Below, piece after piece: positions 27,878 through 36,961 of a stretch of 64,000 nt of DNA (within the stretch, counting starts at the first letter, position 1; each line of letters starts with the position of its first letter). The DNA is from Bacteroidales bacterium (GTDB taxonomy: Bacteria; Bacteroidota; Bacteroidia; Bacteroidales; UBA3824): contig JAKSUC010000008.1 in the NCBI GenBank assembly GCA_024413595.1, forward strand, positions 27,517-91,516. Reading direction: 5' to 3'. Made by a program: the position numbers and the translations under genes. The notes beneath the pieces are model-generated. The model saw nothing but the letters and a program-made list of their open reading frames with translations, was not told the origin of the DNA and did not search any database.

Positions 27878-28429
27878 CTATTTTTTAAAATATCTATCGT
27901 ATAGACCTTTAAAGCCTTTTCCGTGACGTGCTTCGTCTTTTGCCATTTCGTGAACTGTGTCGTGAATAGCGTCTAAATTTTGTTGTTTTGCATTTGTTGC
28001 TATTCTGTTTTTATCTTGACAAGCTCCTGCTTCGGCTATCATTCTGTTATAAACATTTGTTTTGGTATCTGATAATACATCACCTAATAATTCTGCAAAT
28101 TTGCTTGCATGTTCAGCTTCTTCAAAGGCATAACGTTTAAATGCTTCTGCTATTTCAGGATATCCTTCTCGATCGGCTTGTCTACTCATTGCTAAGTACA
28201 TTCCAACTTCAGCACATTCTCCATTGAAATGTGTTTCTAAGTCTTTTTTCATTTCAGGTGTTACATCTTTGGCTATGCCTACTACATGTTCTGTAACAAA
28301 ATTTAATTCTGTTTCTTCTATAAGTTTAAATTTTTCTTTTGGAGCTTTGCATTTAGGACATTTTTCTGGAGCTTCTTCTCCTTCGTGTACATAACCACAT
28401 ACTGGGCAAATCCATTTTTTTTGTGCCAT
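27878..28429 (-). CDS. reverse rubrerythrin (N-terminal rubredoxin domain)
   Basis: The 183-residue peroxide-reducing protein belongs to the anaerobic oxidative-stress response. Domain order is reversed compared with classical rubrerythrin. The rubredoxin Fe(SCys)4 site is N-terminal (C8, C11, C24, C27 in [10 protein letters not shown] and CPKCKAP), and the ferritin-like diiron domain follows, with two ExxH-type motifs ([12 protein letters not shown] and DEARHGKGF) and a carboxylate-rich first helix ([11 protein letters not shown]). Electrons pass from NAD(P)H-dependent reductases through the rubredoxin centre to the diiron site, which reduces hydrogen peroxide to water. Monocistronic, with its own promoter and terminator. 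Its presence suggests an anaerobe or microaerophile. Confidence 0.9.
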   Translation of the reverse strand: MAQKKWICPVCGYVHEGEEAPEKCPKCKAPKEKFKLIEETELNFVTEHVVGIAKDVTPEMKKDLETHFNGECAEVGMYLAMSRQADREGYPEIAEAFKRYAFEEAEHASKFAELLGDVLSDTKTNVYNRMIAEAGACQDKNRIATNAKQQNLDAIHDTVHEMAKDEARHGKGFKGLYDRYFKK

Positions 28430-28464
28430 AATCTTATATTTTTTTGTTTGAATTTATTTAGTTG

Positions 28465-28495
28465 CAATATTATGGATTATTTGTGTTAATGTCAA
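28465..28495 (-). promoter_or_regulatory. promoter of the rubrerythrin gene
   Basis: On the minus strand TTG (28495-28493), a 20-nt spacer and TAATATTG (28472-28465) approximate the Bacteroidetes consensus, with one mismatch in the -7 box. It lies 36 nt before the ATG. Confidence 0.5.
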
Positions 28496-28644
28496 GATGC
28501 TTTTATTTTATTATTGAGATATTATGTTTTATTTTTTAGATATGTATGGAATGTTGTTTTATATTTCTTTGTTTTAAATTATGATTATTAACGTTGTTTT
28601 ATAAATTATTTTTGATTTATAGTTTAAATTCAATAATAAATAGT

Positions 28645-28652
28645 TATCTTTG
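28645..28652 (+). promoter_or_regulatory. Bacteroidetes -7 element for rlmH
   Basis: TATCTTTG fits TAnnTTTG, 27 nt before the rlmH ATG at 28680. The -33 box is not clear. Confidence 0.55.
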
Positions 28653-28679
28653 TATTCAAACTCAAAGGGAAAACGTATT

Positions 28680-29153
28680 ATGAAAATAAGATTTGTTGTT
28701 GTAGGAAAAACTGTTGAAAAATATTTGGTTGATGCGGTTGCAGAATACGAAAAACGTATCAAAAAATATATTCAATTTGAATATATAGTTTTAAAAGATT
28801 TAAAAAATGCTTCGAGTTTATCGTTTGATATGGTAAAACAAAAAGAAGCAGAATTTCTTTTGCCATATGTTTCACCAAACTCTTACCGAATTATTTTAGA
28901 TGAACATGGTAAAGAATTTACGTCTGTAGAATTTTCAAATTTTATTGAAAAAAAAATTTCAACACAATCTAAAGATATCACCTTTATAATAGGAGGTCCA
29001 TACGGTTTTGACCCGAGTATAAGTTCTCAAGCCGATTATACTATGTCGTTGTCAAAAATGACTTTTTCGCATCAAATGGTACGTCTAATTTTTATGGAAC
29101 AGCTTTATCGAGCTTTTACAATTATGCGAAATGAACCGTATCATCATGAATAA
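28680..29153 (+). CDS. rlmH: 23S rRNA pseudouridine-1915 N3-methyltransferase
   Basis: The 157-residue SPOUT methyltransferase methylates pseudouridine 1915 in helix 69 of 23S rRNA on assembled ribosomes. Family features are the MKIRFVVVGKT start, YEKRIKKY, the SAM-binding knot with FIIGGPYGFD, and the C-terminal MTFSHQMVRLIFMEQLYRAF and PYHHE end, which carries the conserved tail. The ATG at 28680 is chosen because it starts the conserved first strand; an upstream ATG at 28650 would add ten residues that lie inside the promoter -7 region. A single-gene unit read away from the rubrerythrin gene. Confidence 0.95.
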   Translation: MKIRFVVVGKTVEKYLVDAVAEYEKRIKKYIQFEYIVLKDLKNASSLSFDMVKQKEAEFLLPYVSPNSYRIILDEHGKEFTSVEFSNFIEKKISTQSKDITFIIGGPYGFDPSISSQADYTMSLSKMTFSHQMVRLIFMEQLYRAFTIMRNEPYHHE

Positions 29154-29247
29154 TTGATAATTTGAATTTTAATTTAACTTTTAAGTTATTGATTTGTTAG
29201 ATTATTCGATTATTTCAATTTATTCAAAATTCAATAAATTTCATTAC

Positions 29248-29264
29248 TTGGCAAGCCTTTTGCA
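29248..29264 (+). promoter_or_regulatory. sigma-54 promoter (-24/-12)
   Basis: TTGGCAAGCCTTTTGCA has GG at 29250-29251 and GC at 29262-29263, exactly 10 bp apart, and differs from TTGGCACGnnnnTTGCA at one position. The start site would be near 29275, about 48 nt before the GTG of the sensor kinase gene. Confidence 0.75.
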
Positions 29265-29322
29265 AAACACTTACAAAAAAGTTAGCTCATTTATTGAAAC
29301 ACATAGTAATAACTGAATTAAG

Positions 29323-32300
29323 GTGAAAGAAAAATTTCAAAAAATACAATTTTTAGTTTATGCTGTTATACTATTTTTAGTTGCATCATTATTAGAGTCG
29401 TATTTAAGTGGTTTAAAAACATACGATATCGATTCTGATAGAGTAACTAAAGTATTGCATGAAAAAGAAGAAAAGCTTGATAGTATTTTAGTAAAAGTTC
29501 AATATATATTTGAAAATAATAAAGATATTATTCATCAAAATTCTGTTTCGATAATTGATTTAGATGATGAATTATTACAAAAAGAAGGTTTTTCGATTTT
29601 TGTTTTTGAAAATGATTCTATTAAATATTGGTCTGACAATATAACTTCTGCTAAAAGTTTATATTCTCAATCTTCATTAAATAATCGTATTGTAAAACTT
29701 AGCAATGGTTGGTATGAGGTTAGAACTAATATTAATAAAAATTTTGTATATGTAGGTTTAATTTCTCTTAAAAAACAATATTCTTTAGAAAATAAATATT
29801 TATCAAACGAATATGCTACAGAATTTCATTTGAGTCCAACAATTCAATTGTCAATGATTCCTGTATCTTATGGATTTGATATTCAAGACAAAGAAGGTAA
29901 ATACATTTTTTCTTTAGTACCTCGAAATTCGTTAGACCCCGACCCTATTAATTTAAAAGCAGTTGGATTTTTATTTTGGCTTAGTTTTTTATCTTTGATG
30001 ATATTTTTATATAGCTATATCAATAGTTTATGTAAAACTAATGGAAATTGTTTTAAAATTATAATGATTATTTCCTCGGTTTTGTTGGTAAGATTATTAA
30101 TGATTATTACAAAAATTCCGTCGAATGTATATTCATTAGACTTTTTTGATCCAGTTTATTATTCAGGTTCGTTTTTGTTTCCAACATTTGGTGATTTTAT
30201 TATAAATTCTATAATCATAATTTTTGTTCCTATATACATATTCCAGTTAACAAAATATATTAATCTTAAAGAAAAAATTAAAGAATGGACAGATTATACA
30301 AAAGGTTGTATGTTTATAGGATTGTCAATTATTTGTATTTTAATTTTTATTGCTTTATATAATCAAACATTAGATTTAGTTAGTAAATCATCAATATCAT
30401 TTCAACTAAACAACTTTTTTACTTTAGATATTTTTAGTATTTCAGGAATAGGAATTTTTATAGTCCTTTTTGCGTCAGTAATTTATACAACAGTAAAAAT
30501 CACAGATTTGATAAATTTATCAGACAAATCACATTTAAAAAAGGCGTTATTAATAATATCTATTTGTGGAGTATTATTCTCAATAATATGTACTTTTACA
30601 AAAGATATTTATTTAGGATTATCAATTATATATCTAACTTCAATAATCTTAGCATCTTGTTTTATGCATTATGCAAAAGCAGAAAGTAGTGTTTATAGAT
30701 ATATATTTATGATATTTTTAAGTGCAATTTTATCATGTTTAATAATAACTCACACTACCGAAGAAAAAAGAATTGAAGATAGTAAAAAATATGTAACTCA
30801 AATTGCAGACGAACATGATAGAATAGCAGAATTGTTATTAGGAAATATTTCAGAAGAATTATCCAACGATGCTTTGGTTACAGACTATTTGGTAATGGAC
30901 ACTCAAAAAGGACTTCGACTTTGTGAATATCTTCAACGTTGGCATTTTAATGGATATTGGAGCAAATATAATTTGTCATTGTCAATTGATAAATGCGAAC
31001 CTGGTCAATATTTTGAAGATTTAAATAGTGAAAATTGTGTGGCTATTAATAAATATGGACGAAAAGTTGCTAATTCAGACTTCTATTTTATTGATAATCC
31101 TGCTGGTAATGTTTGCTATATTGAACCAATGAGAGTGGTTGCAAATGGAAATGCTTATTATGTTTGTATAAAACTTGAAAGTAAACCTGTTCCTCGCGAA
31201 CTTGGCTATCCTGAGCTTTTGATGGACAACAAAATAGCCTCATCTTTTGTTTCTGGTTATGATTATGCAAAATATCGTAACGGTAAAAAAACTAAACAAA
31301 ATGGTGAATTTTCTTATGATTTAAGCGACAAAATACTTTTAGATTATTTTGAAAATCAAAATGATTCTATAATCACAGTTAATTTTAGCAACAAAACTCA
31401 TACTATTTATAAATCTAAAAACGATACTATTATTATAAGTAGAAAATCTATTGGATTTAGTGATTATGTAGTATTGTTTGCTTATTTATTTGTTGTTTAT
31501 ATTGTTGTAATGCTTATTTATTTAGCTATTAAATTATTAGTAACTCATAGCATAAAAGAATATAGTTCACAACTAAAAATAAAACTAGTTTTATCTGTTT
31601 CGTTAGTTTTGGTATTAGCATTTGTAATAGTTTGTATTGCAATGGCTTATTTTAATGCCAAAAGATTTCAATCAGATAATATGGCAGGCATCGACGATAA
31701 AATCAAGAGTGTTTATATGCATCTGGAACAAAACTTTGGAGATTCTACTTCTTTTGTTGCCCAATGGAACGAAAATATTAATAGCACTTTAGATGAATAT
31801 TTAACAAAGGTATCTCACGTATTTTTTACCGACGTTAATTTATATAGTCCAGAAGGCGAATTGCTTGGCAGTTCTCGTCCTGAGGTATTTAAACAAGGTT
31901 TAATAAGTTCAAGAATTAATAGTACAGCGTTTAAATCATTGGTTTTAGATTCAAAAGCAAATTATATTCAAGAAGAAAATATTGGTAGTATGTCGTACAC
32001 TTCGGCATATATTCCTTTTTATAATTCTCAAGAAAATTTAATGGGATATATAAATTTACCATATTTTACACGTCCCGACGTAATGAAAAGAGAATTGTCA
32101 ACAATGATAGTTTCTCTTGTAAATCTATTTGTTGTTTTAATGTCGTTAAGTATTTTTATAGCAGTTATTGTTTCAGAACGTATGGTTCACCCAATTAGGA
32201 TGATTCAAAATATGTTAGAAAAAATTGAACTCGGTAAAAAACACGAAAAAATTGAATATAATAGAAACGACGAAATAGGTCAACTTGTAACCGAATACAA

Positions 32301-33015
32301 TAAAATGGTGGACAAACTTGAAGAAAGTGCCACTCTATTAGCTCAAAGCGAACGTGAAAGTGCTTGGCGTGAAATGGCTAAACAAATTGCTCACGAAATT
32401 AAAAATCCTCTTACTCCTATGAAAATGAATATTCAATTTCTTTTAAGGAGTAAAAATGATGAAGGTTTTGATAATAGATTAGAAAAGGTTTGTAATATTT
32501 TGATTCAACAAATTGATACATTATCTTCTATAGCAACAGGATTTTCTAATTTTGCAAAAATGCCAAAACCTGTTGAAGTTCCATTTAATATTGTAGAAAC
32601 TTTATCAAATGTGGTTCAGCTATTTAAGAATGATTCCAACATCGAAATCACTTCTGATTTTGGCAATAAAAATGATGTTACTATTGTAGCCGACAAAGAA
32701 CAAATTTCTAGAGTTTTTGTTAATTTGATTAAAAATGCAACACAGGCTATTCCTGATGGTATAAATGGCAAAATTCATGTTGCTCTTGAATGTAAAGATA
32801 ATCTAGTTGTTAAAATTTCAGACAATGGTTGCGGTATTCCTGATGAAATTAGAGGAAAATTATTTACACCTAGTTTCACAACCAAAAGTAGTGGCAGTGG
32901 ATTAGGTCTTGCTATGTGTAAAAACATAATAATCAATGCCCGTGGCGAAATAACTTTCGAGTCTGAAGTAGGAAAAGGAACAACTTTTATCGTTACTTTA
33001 CCTTTAGGAAAGTAA
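29323..33015 (+). CDS. NtrY-like multi-pass sensor histidine kinase
   Basis: The 1230-residue inner-membrane kinase has, in order: TM1 (about 8-29), a periplasmic domain of about 180 residues, a block of roughly eight TM helices (about 210-470), a second periplasmic domain, two more TMs (about 715-770), a third sensor segment, TM and HAMP (DEIGQLVTEYNKMVDKL, near 985-1005). HisKA follows with WREMAKQIAHEIKNPLTPMK (phospho-acceptor His1024), then HATPase_c with NLIKNATQAI (N box), DNGCGIP (G1) and SGSGLGLAM (G2). The WREMA-HEIKNPLTPMK sequence is typical of the NtrY family, whose partners are sigma-54 response regulators. The start is GTG, 48 nt after the predicted sigma-54 start site. No response regulator is adjacent; a receiver-less activator lies 2.1 kb downstream. 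Confidence 0.88.
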   Translation: MKEKFQKIQFLVYAVILFLVASLLESYLSGLKTYDIDSDRVTKVLHEKEEKLDSILVKVQYIFENNKDIIHQNSVSIIDLDDELLQKEGFSIFVFENDSIKYWSDNITSAKSLYSQSSLNNRIVKLSNGWYEVRTNINKNFVYVGLISLKKQYSLENKYLSNEYATEFHLSPTIQLSMIPVSYGFDIQDKEGKYIFSLVPRNSLDPDPINLKAVGFLFWLSFLSLMIFLYSYINSLCKTNGNCFKIIMIISSVLLVRLLMIITKIPSNVYSLDFFDPVYYSGSFLFPTFGDFIINSIIIIFVPIYIFQLTKYINLKEKIKEWTDYTKGCMFIGLSIICILIFIALYNQTLDLVSKSSISFQLNNFFTLDIFSISGIGIFIVLFASVIYTTVKITDLINLSDKSHLKKALLIISICGVLFSIICTFTKDIYLGLSIIYLTSIILASCFMHYAKAESSVYRYIFMIFLSAILSCLIITHTTEEKRIEDSKKYVTQIADEHDRIAELLLGNISEELSNDALVTDYLVMDTQKGLRLCEYLQRWHFNGYWSKYNLSLSIDKCEPGQYFEDLNSENCVAINKYGRKVANSDFYFIDNPAGNVCYIEPMRVVANGNAYYVCIKLESKPVPRELGYPELLMDNKIASSFVSGYDYAKYRNGKKTKQNGEFSYDLSDKILLDYFENQNDSIITVNFSNKTHTIYKSKNDTIIISRKSIGFSDYVVLFAYLFVVYIVVMLIYLAIKLLVTHSIKEYSSQLKIKLVLSVSLVLVLAFVIVCIAMAYFNAKRFQSDNMAGIDDKIKSVYMHLEQNFGDSTSFVAQWNENINSTLDEYLTKVSHVFFTDVNLYSPEGELLGSSRPEVFKQGLISSRINSTAFKSLVLDSKANYIQEENIGSMSYTSAYIPFYNSQENLMGYINLPYFTRPDVMKRELSTMIVSLVNLFVVLMSLSIFIAVIVSERMVHPIRMIQNMLEKIELGKKHEKIEYNRNDEIGQLVTEYNKMVDKLEESATLLAQSERESAWREMAKQIAHEIKNPLTPMKMNIQFLLRSKNDEGFDNRLEKVCNILIQQIDTLSSIATGFSNFAKMPKPVEVPFNIVETLSNVVQLFKNDSNIEITSDFGNKNDVTIVADKEQISRVFVNLIKNATQAIPDGINGKIHVALECKDNLVVKISDNGCGIPDEIRGKLFTPSFTTKSSGSGLGLAMCKNIIINARGEITFESEVGKGTTFIVTLPLGK

Positions 33016-33158
33016 AAATCCGCTAGATTTTTAAATTAATAAACATTGTTTCTATTTTTTTTAAATTTTTATATTCTATAAAAAATACCCTATTATTTTT
33101 CTCTTTAATCAAACTGAATATTTTTTATAAAAAAACTTTTATAATCAGAAAAGAAGAG

Positions 33159-33188
33159 TATTTTTGCAAAAAATTGTATAATTATACA
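33159..33188 (+). promoter_or_regulatory. argR promoter with an ARG-box-like palindrome
   Basis: TATTTTTG at 33159-33166 fits the -7 consensus. It is followed by the perfect 14-bp palindrome TGTATAATTATACA (33175-33188) at the expected transcription start, 8 nt before the argR ATG. The ArgR consensus is close to TGAATAATTATTCA, so this is a likely ArgR operator for autoregulation. Confidence 0.6.
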
Positions 33189-33195
33189 TACAACT

Positions 33196-33666
33196 ATGAA
33201 TAGCAAACAAAATAGGATATCTCTGATTTGTCAAATAATTGAAAACGACACTGTTCGTTCACAAAATGATTTAATTGAAAAATTAGGACAACATGGAATA
33301 AATTTAACCCAAGCTAGTTTAAGTAGATATCTTAAAGAAATAAAAGCATCTCGCATTCCTGATGGATTTGGTGGCTATATTTATAAATTACCACCAAATA
33401 CCACACGACAAACTTCGGTTTTGAGCAACGAAGTAATTTCTGTTGAATTTGTATCTTCAAATATGGTAGTATTAAAAACACTATCAGGATATGCAAATGC
33501 CGTTTCGGCTCAAATTGATAGCAAATCTCTAACTCCTATTGCAGGTACAATTTCTGGAGACGACACTATTTTAATTATTATTAGAGACGGGTATTCTCGA
33601 ACTCAAGTTAAAGAATATTTAATAAGTGAATTTCAATACATTAAAAATAAGTTTATTAACGAATAA
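33196..33666 (+). CDS. argR: arginine repressor
   Basis: The 156-residue ArgR is a hexameric arginine-responsive regulator of arginine biosynthesis genes. The N-terminal winged helix (residues 1-70) has RISLICQIIENDTVRSQNDL and the recognition helix region GINLTQASLSRYLKEIKASR, matching the TQATVSRDI pattern. The C-terminal oligomerisation and arginine-binding domain ends with IAGTISGDDTILIIIRD, whose GDD pair contacts arginine. It forms an operon with argH, only 5 nt downstream, and carries an ARG-box-like palindrome over its own start site. Confidence 0.94.
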   Translation: MNSKQNRISLICQIIENDTVRSQNDLIEKLGQHGINLTQASLSRYLKEIKASRIPDGFGGYIYKLPPNTTRQTSVLSNEVISVEFVSSNMVVLKTLSGYANAVSAQIDSKSLTPIAGTISGDDTILIIIRDGYSRTQVKEYLISEFQYIKNKFINE

Positions 33667-33671
33667 AAAAT

Positions 33672-35003
33672 ATGAAACTTTGGGACAAAGGTTTTGACAC
33701 AAGTGAATTTGTCAGCCGTTTTACAGTAGGACGCGATCGCGAAATGGATTTATATTTAGCACAATATGATGTATTAGGTTGTATGGCTCATGCTAAAATG
33801 CTTAACAAAGTTGGAATTCTTTCTAATGACGATACCAATTCTTTAATTGAAGAATTAAAAAAAATATATTCAAAAGCTGAAAATGGAAAATTTGTGATAG
33901 AACCAGATGTTGAAGATGTTCATTCTCAAATTGAATTTGAATTAACAGCCAAATTAGGCGATCCAGGTAAACGTATTCATACAGCTCGTAGTCGTAACGA
34001 CCAAGTTGTTACTGCAATACGTCTTTTTACACGTGCTCGTTTAGAAAAAATTATTCAATCCGTTAAATCTCTTTTTGATTCTTATATTTCATTAAGTGAA
34101 AAATATAAAGACATTTTAATGCCAGGATATACTCACTTACAAATTGCAATGCCATCATCATTTGGACTTTGGTTTGGCGCATATGCCGAAAGTTTAGCTG
34201 ACGATTTATGGACATTACTTTCTGCATGGAAAATCAATAATAGAAATCCTCTTGGAAGTGCTGCTGGTTATGGTAGTTCATTTCCTATCGACCGTCAATT
34301 AACTTCCGATTTACTTGGATTTGACTCTCCTGATTACAATTCTGTTTATTGTCAAATGACACGTGGTAAAGTTGAAACTGTTGTTGCATCAGCTTTGGCT
34401 CAATTGTCACAAACATTAGCAAAATTTGCTGCTGATTGTTGTTTATTTATGTCGCAAAACTTTAAATTTATCTCATTACCAAAAGAATATACCACAGGAT
34501 CTAGTATTATGCCTCATAAAGCAAATCCTGACGTATTTGAACTAATGAGAGGTTATTGCAACAAAATCAGCGTTTTACCATTTGAACTTAACAGAATAAC
34601 TGGAAATTTAACGAGTGGATATTTTAGAGATTTACAACTATTAAAAGAAAGTTATTTACCAATATTTGATCGTATGCAAATATGTCTTGATTTTATGGAT
34701 TTTATTTTACCAAAAATAGAACCATCAAAAGATATATTATCAAATCAAATGTATCAACCAATATTTACAGTTGAAGCACTAAACGAAATGGTAGTAAAAG
34801 GAGTTCCATTTAGAGATGCTTACAAAGAAGTAGGTCATCAAGTAATGGAAGGTAAATTTACTTGGGATAAACCTTTAAATCACACACATATCGGAAGTTT
34901 AGGAAATCTTTGTAACAATCAAATAACACAACAATTTAACGAAGTGTATAAACAATTTGATTTTAACAAAGTAGATAAAGCAGTTGAAAAACTTATAAAA
35001 TAA
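33672..35003 (+). CDS. argH: argininosuccinate lyase
   Basis: The 443-residue enzyme splits argininosuccinate into arginine and fumarate, the last step of arginine synthesis. It belongs to the fumarase/aspartase superfamily and works as a tetramer. Visible signatures: DVHSQIEFEL, HTARSRNDQVVTAIRLF (substrate-binding RSRNDQ), PGYTHLQIAMPSSFG, and the flexible catalytic loop TGSSIMPHKANPDVFELMRG near residues 276-295. Length is somewhat short of E. coli ArgH (457) but all conserved blocks are present. Co-transcribed with argR, so repressed together when arginine is plentiful. Confidence 0.97.
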   Translation: MKLWDKGFDTSEFVSRFTVGRDREMDLYLAQYDVLGCMAHAKMLNKVGILSNDDTNSLIEELKKIYSKAENGKFVIEPDVEDVHSQIEFELTAKLGDPGKRIHTARSRNDQVVTAIRLFTRARLEKIIQSVKSLFDSYISLSEKYKDILMPGYTHLQIAMPSSFGLWFGAYAESLADDLWTLLSAWKINNRNPLGSAAGYGSSFPIDRQLTSDLLGFDSPDYNSVYCQMTRGKVETVVASALAQLSQTLAKFAADCCLFMSQNFKFISLPKEYTTGSSIMPHKANPDVFELMRGYCNKISVLPFELNRITGNLTSGYFRDLQLLKESYLPIFDRMQICLDFMDFILPKIEPSKDILSNQMYQPIFTVEALNEMVVKGVPFRDAYKEVGHQVMEGKFTWDKPLNHTHIGSLGNLCNNQITQQFNEVYKQFDFNKVDKAVEKLIK

Positions 35004-35081
35004 GTAAACAAATAATTACAAAGAATATTATTCAATAAAATACCTTGTAATTATTTAAAACAAAAAAAATAAAAACAATTC

Positions 35082-35110
35082 TTGTAAATTCAACAATTTT
35101 ATTAACTTTG
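35082..35110 (+). promoter_or_regulatory. promoter of the sigma-54 activator/lptE operon
   Basis: TTG (35082-35084), an 18-nt spacer and TAACTTTG (35103-35110) approximate the Bacteroidetes vegetative promoter. The -7 element is 31 nt before the ATG at 35142. Confidence 0.65.
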
Positions 35111-35141
35111 TAAATTAGAAATTTGACGAAAAAGTTTACTA

Positions 35142-36377
35142 ATGGAACTTCAAGCAATAAAGCAACGATTTGGAATAATAGGCAACGACGAAATGCTCAA
35201 TAGAGCACTCGACATAGCTGCACAAGTAGCTCCAACTGATATTTCTGTATTAGTAATAGGAGAAAGTGGTGCTGGAAAAGAATTTATTCCACAAGTTATT
35301 CATTCTTTAAGTGCACGTAAACATGGAAATTATATTGCAGTAAACTGTGGTGCAATTCCAGAAGGAACAATAGATAGTGAATTATTTGGACACGAAAAAG
35401 GATCTTTTACTGGTGCAAACGAAACACGTAAAGGATATTTTGAAGTGGCTGACAAAGGAACAATATTTTTAGACGAAGTAGCTGAATTGCCATTATCTAC
35501 ACAAGTTAGACTATTACGCGTTTTAGAAAGCAAAGAATTTATGAAAGTAGGTTCTAGCAAAGTTCAAAAAACAGATGTAAGAGTAGTTGCAGCAACAAAC
35601 GTAAATATGCCAGAGGCTATTAGAACAGGAAAATTCAGAGAAGACTTATTTTATCGTTTAAATACAGTTCAAATAAATATACCACCTTTACGAGAACGAG
35701 GCAATGATATATTGCTAATTTTTCGTAAATTTGCATCTGATTTTGCTGAACGTTATGCAATGCCAACTATAAGATTAGATTCAGAAGCACAAAGAATGAT
35801 TCTTTCGTATCGTTGGCCAGGAAATGTTCGTCAATTAAAAAACATAACAGAACAAATTTCTATAATTGAACAAAACAGAGATATAACAGGTGATATTTTA
35901 GCTAAATATTTACCTGATTATCAAACTATAAAAGTTCCTGCATTAATGACTTCTGAAAATAATGAAAAGTCATTTAATTCTGAAAGAGAAATTTTATTTA
36001 AAGTATTATTTGACATGAAAAACGATATTGCTGAATTAAAAAAAGATATTCAGCAATTGATGCATGGCAATAGACAACAAGAAGATGTTACTCCATACGA
36101 TATTTCAACCCGAAATTTAGAAGTTATGGAAAATCATCTTCAAACAATAAATCATAATTTTGTTGCGGAACATCATACTGTATTACCCACAAACGAAAAT
36201 GTAGTTGATACAGAAGAATTTGTTGAAGACAATTTATCATTGTCAGCATCAGAATTTGATTTAATAAAAAAAGCATTAGAAAAATATAATGGCAAACGAA
36301 AACCTGCAGCTCAAGAATTAGGAATTTCGGAACGTACATTATATCGAAAATTAAAAGAGTATAATCTTACAAAATGA
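35142..36377 (+). CDS. sigma-54 activator without receiver domain
   Basis: The 411-residue bacterial enhancer-binding protein opens promoters held by sigma-54 polymerase. The AAA+ domain starts near residue 12: Walker A GESGAGKEFIPQ, the L1 loop GSFTGA (a common variant of GAFTGA) in ELFGHEKGSFTGA, Walker B GTIFLDEVAELP, the arginine-finger region FREDLFYRLNTVQI, and WPGNVRQLKN. A linker of about 110 residues with little pattern leads to a Fis-type HTH (KPAAQELGISERTLYRKLKEY). There is no N-terminal receiver or sensor domain, so control must be by expression level, by a partner or through the linker. The gene overlaps lptE by 4 nt (ATGA). Of the two predicted sigma-54 promoters in the window, one drives the NtrY-like kinase. 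Confidence 0.93.
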   Translation: MELQAIKQRFGIIGNDEMLNRALDIAAQVAPTDISVLVIGESGAGKEFIPQVIHSLSARKHGNYIAVNCGAIPEGTIDSELFGHEKGSFTGANETRKGYFEVADKGTIFLDEVAELPLSTQVRLLRVLESKEFMKVGSSKVQKTDVRVVAATNVNMPEAIRTGKFREDLFYRLNTVQINIPPLRERGNDILLIFRKFASDFAERYAMPTIRLDSEAQRMILSYRWPGNVRQLKNITEQISIIEQNRDITGDILAKYLPDYQTIKVPALMTSENNEKSFNSEREILFKVLFDMKNDIAELKKDIQQLMHGNRQQEDVTPYDISTRNLEVMENHLQTINHNFVAEHHTVLPTNENVVDTEEFVEDNLSLSASEFDLIKKALEKYNGKRKPAAQELGISERTLYRKLKEYNLTK

Positions 36378-36886
36378 AACATTTTAAAGTATTAATAATA
36401 GTAATTTTAGCATTATTATCACTTGGACTATTTCAGGGTTGCGGAATATATTCTTTTACAGGAGCATCTTACGGTTCTGCAAAAACTTTTACCGTAGAAA
36501 ATTTTGTAAATAAAGCAACATACGTAAACCCAACTTTAGCAACAAAAATAACAGAAGATTTAAAAGATAGATTTATGAGTCAAACACCTTTGGCGCTTGT
36601 AACATCGGGTGGTGATTTAAATTTTTCAGGAACAATTACTGGTTACAAAATATCATCACAAGATATTTCGTCAAAAGGAACGGCTACAAAAAATAGATTA
36701 ACTATTTCAATAAAAGTAACATTTACTAATGAAACAGATTCTGAGAATGATTTTGAAAAAACTTATTCTCGTTATTCAGAATATGATGTTAAAAATACAT
36801 TTAATTCTGTTGAATCTAGTCTTGTTGACGAGATTATAACTTTAATTATTGATGATATTTTTAATGATTCTGTTGTTAATTGGTAA
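36374..36886 (+). CDS. lptE: LPS-assembly lipoprotein LptE
   Basis: The 170-residue outer-membrane lipoprotein is predicted to plug the LptD barrel that inserts LPS in the outer membrane. The signal ends in the lipobox FQGC (Cys23). The fold pattern (YSFTGASYGSAKTFTVENF, the helix TLATKITEDLKDRFMSQT, then two long strands GDLNFSGTITGYKIS and NRLTISIKVTFTNET) fits Bacteroidota LptE. It overlaps the upstream sigma-54 activator by 4 nt, so the two are co-translated. The gene order activator-lptE-TPR-like-secG is typical of Bacteroidales. Confidence 0.85.
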   Translation: MKHFKVLIIVILALLSLGLFQGCGIYSFTGASYGSAKTFTVENFVNKATYVNPTLATKITEDLKDRFMSQTPLALVTSGGDLNFSGTITGYKISSQDISSKGTATKNRLTISIKVTFTNETDSENDFEKTYSRYSEYDVKNTFNSVESSLVDEIITLIIDDIFNDSVVNW

Positions 36887-36961
36887 CATTTTTGAATTAA
36901 AGAAAACTATAATCAAAAATCATTATATTAGGAAAGGCTTCGGCCACAAATAAGACTTATT

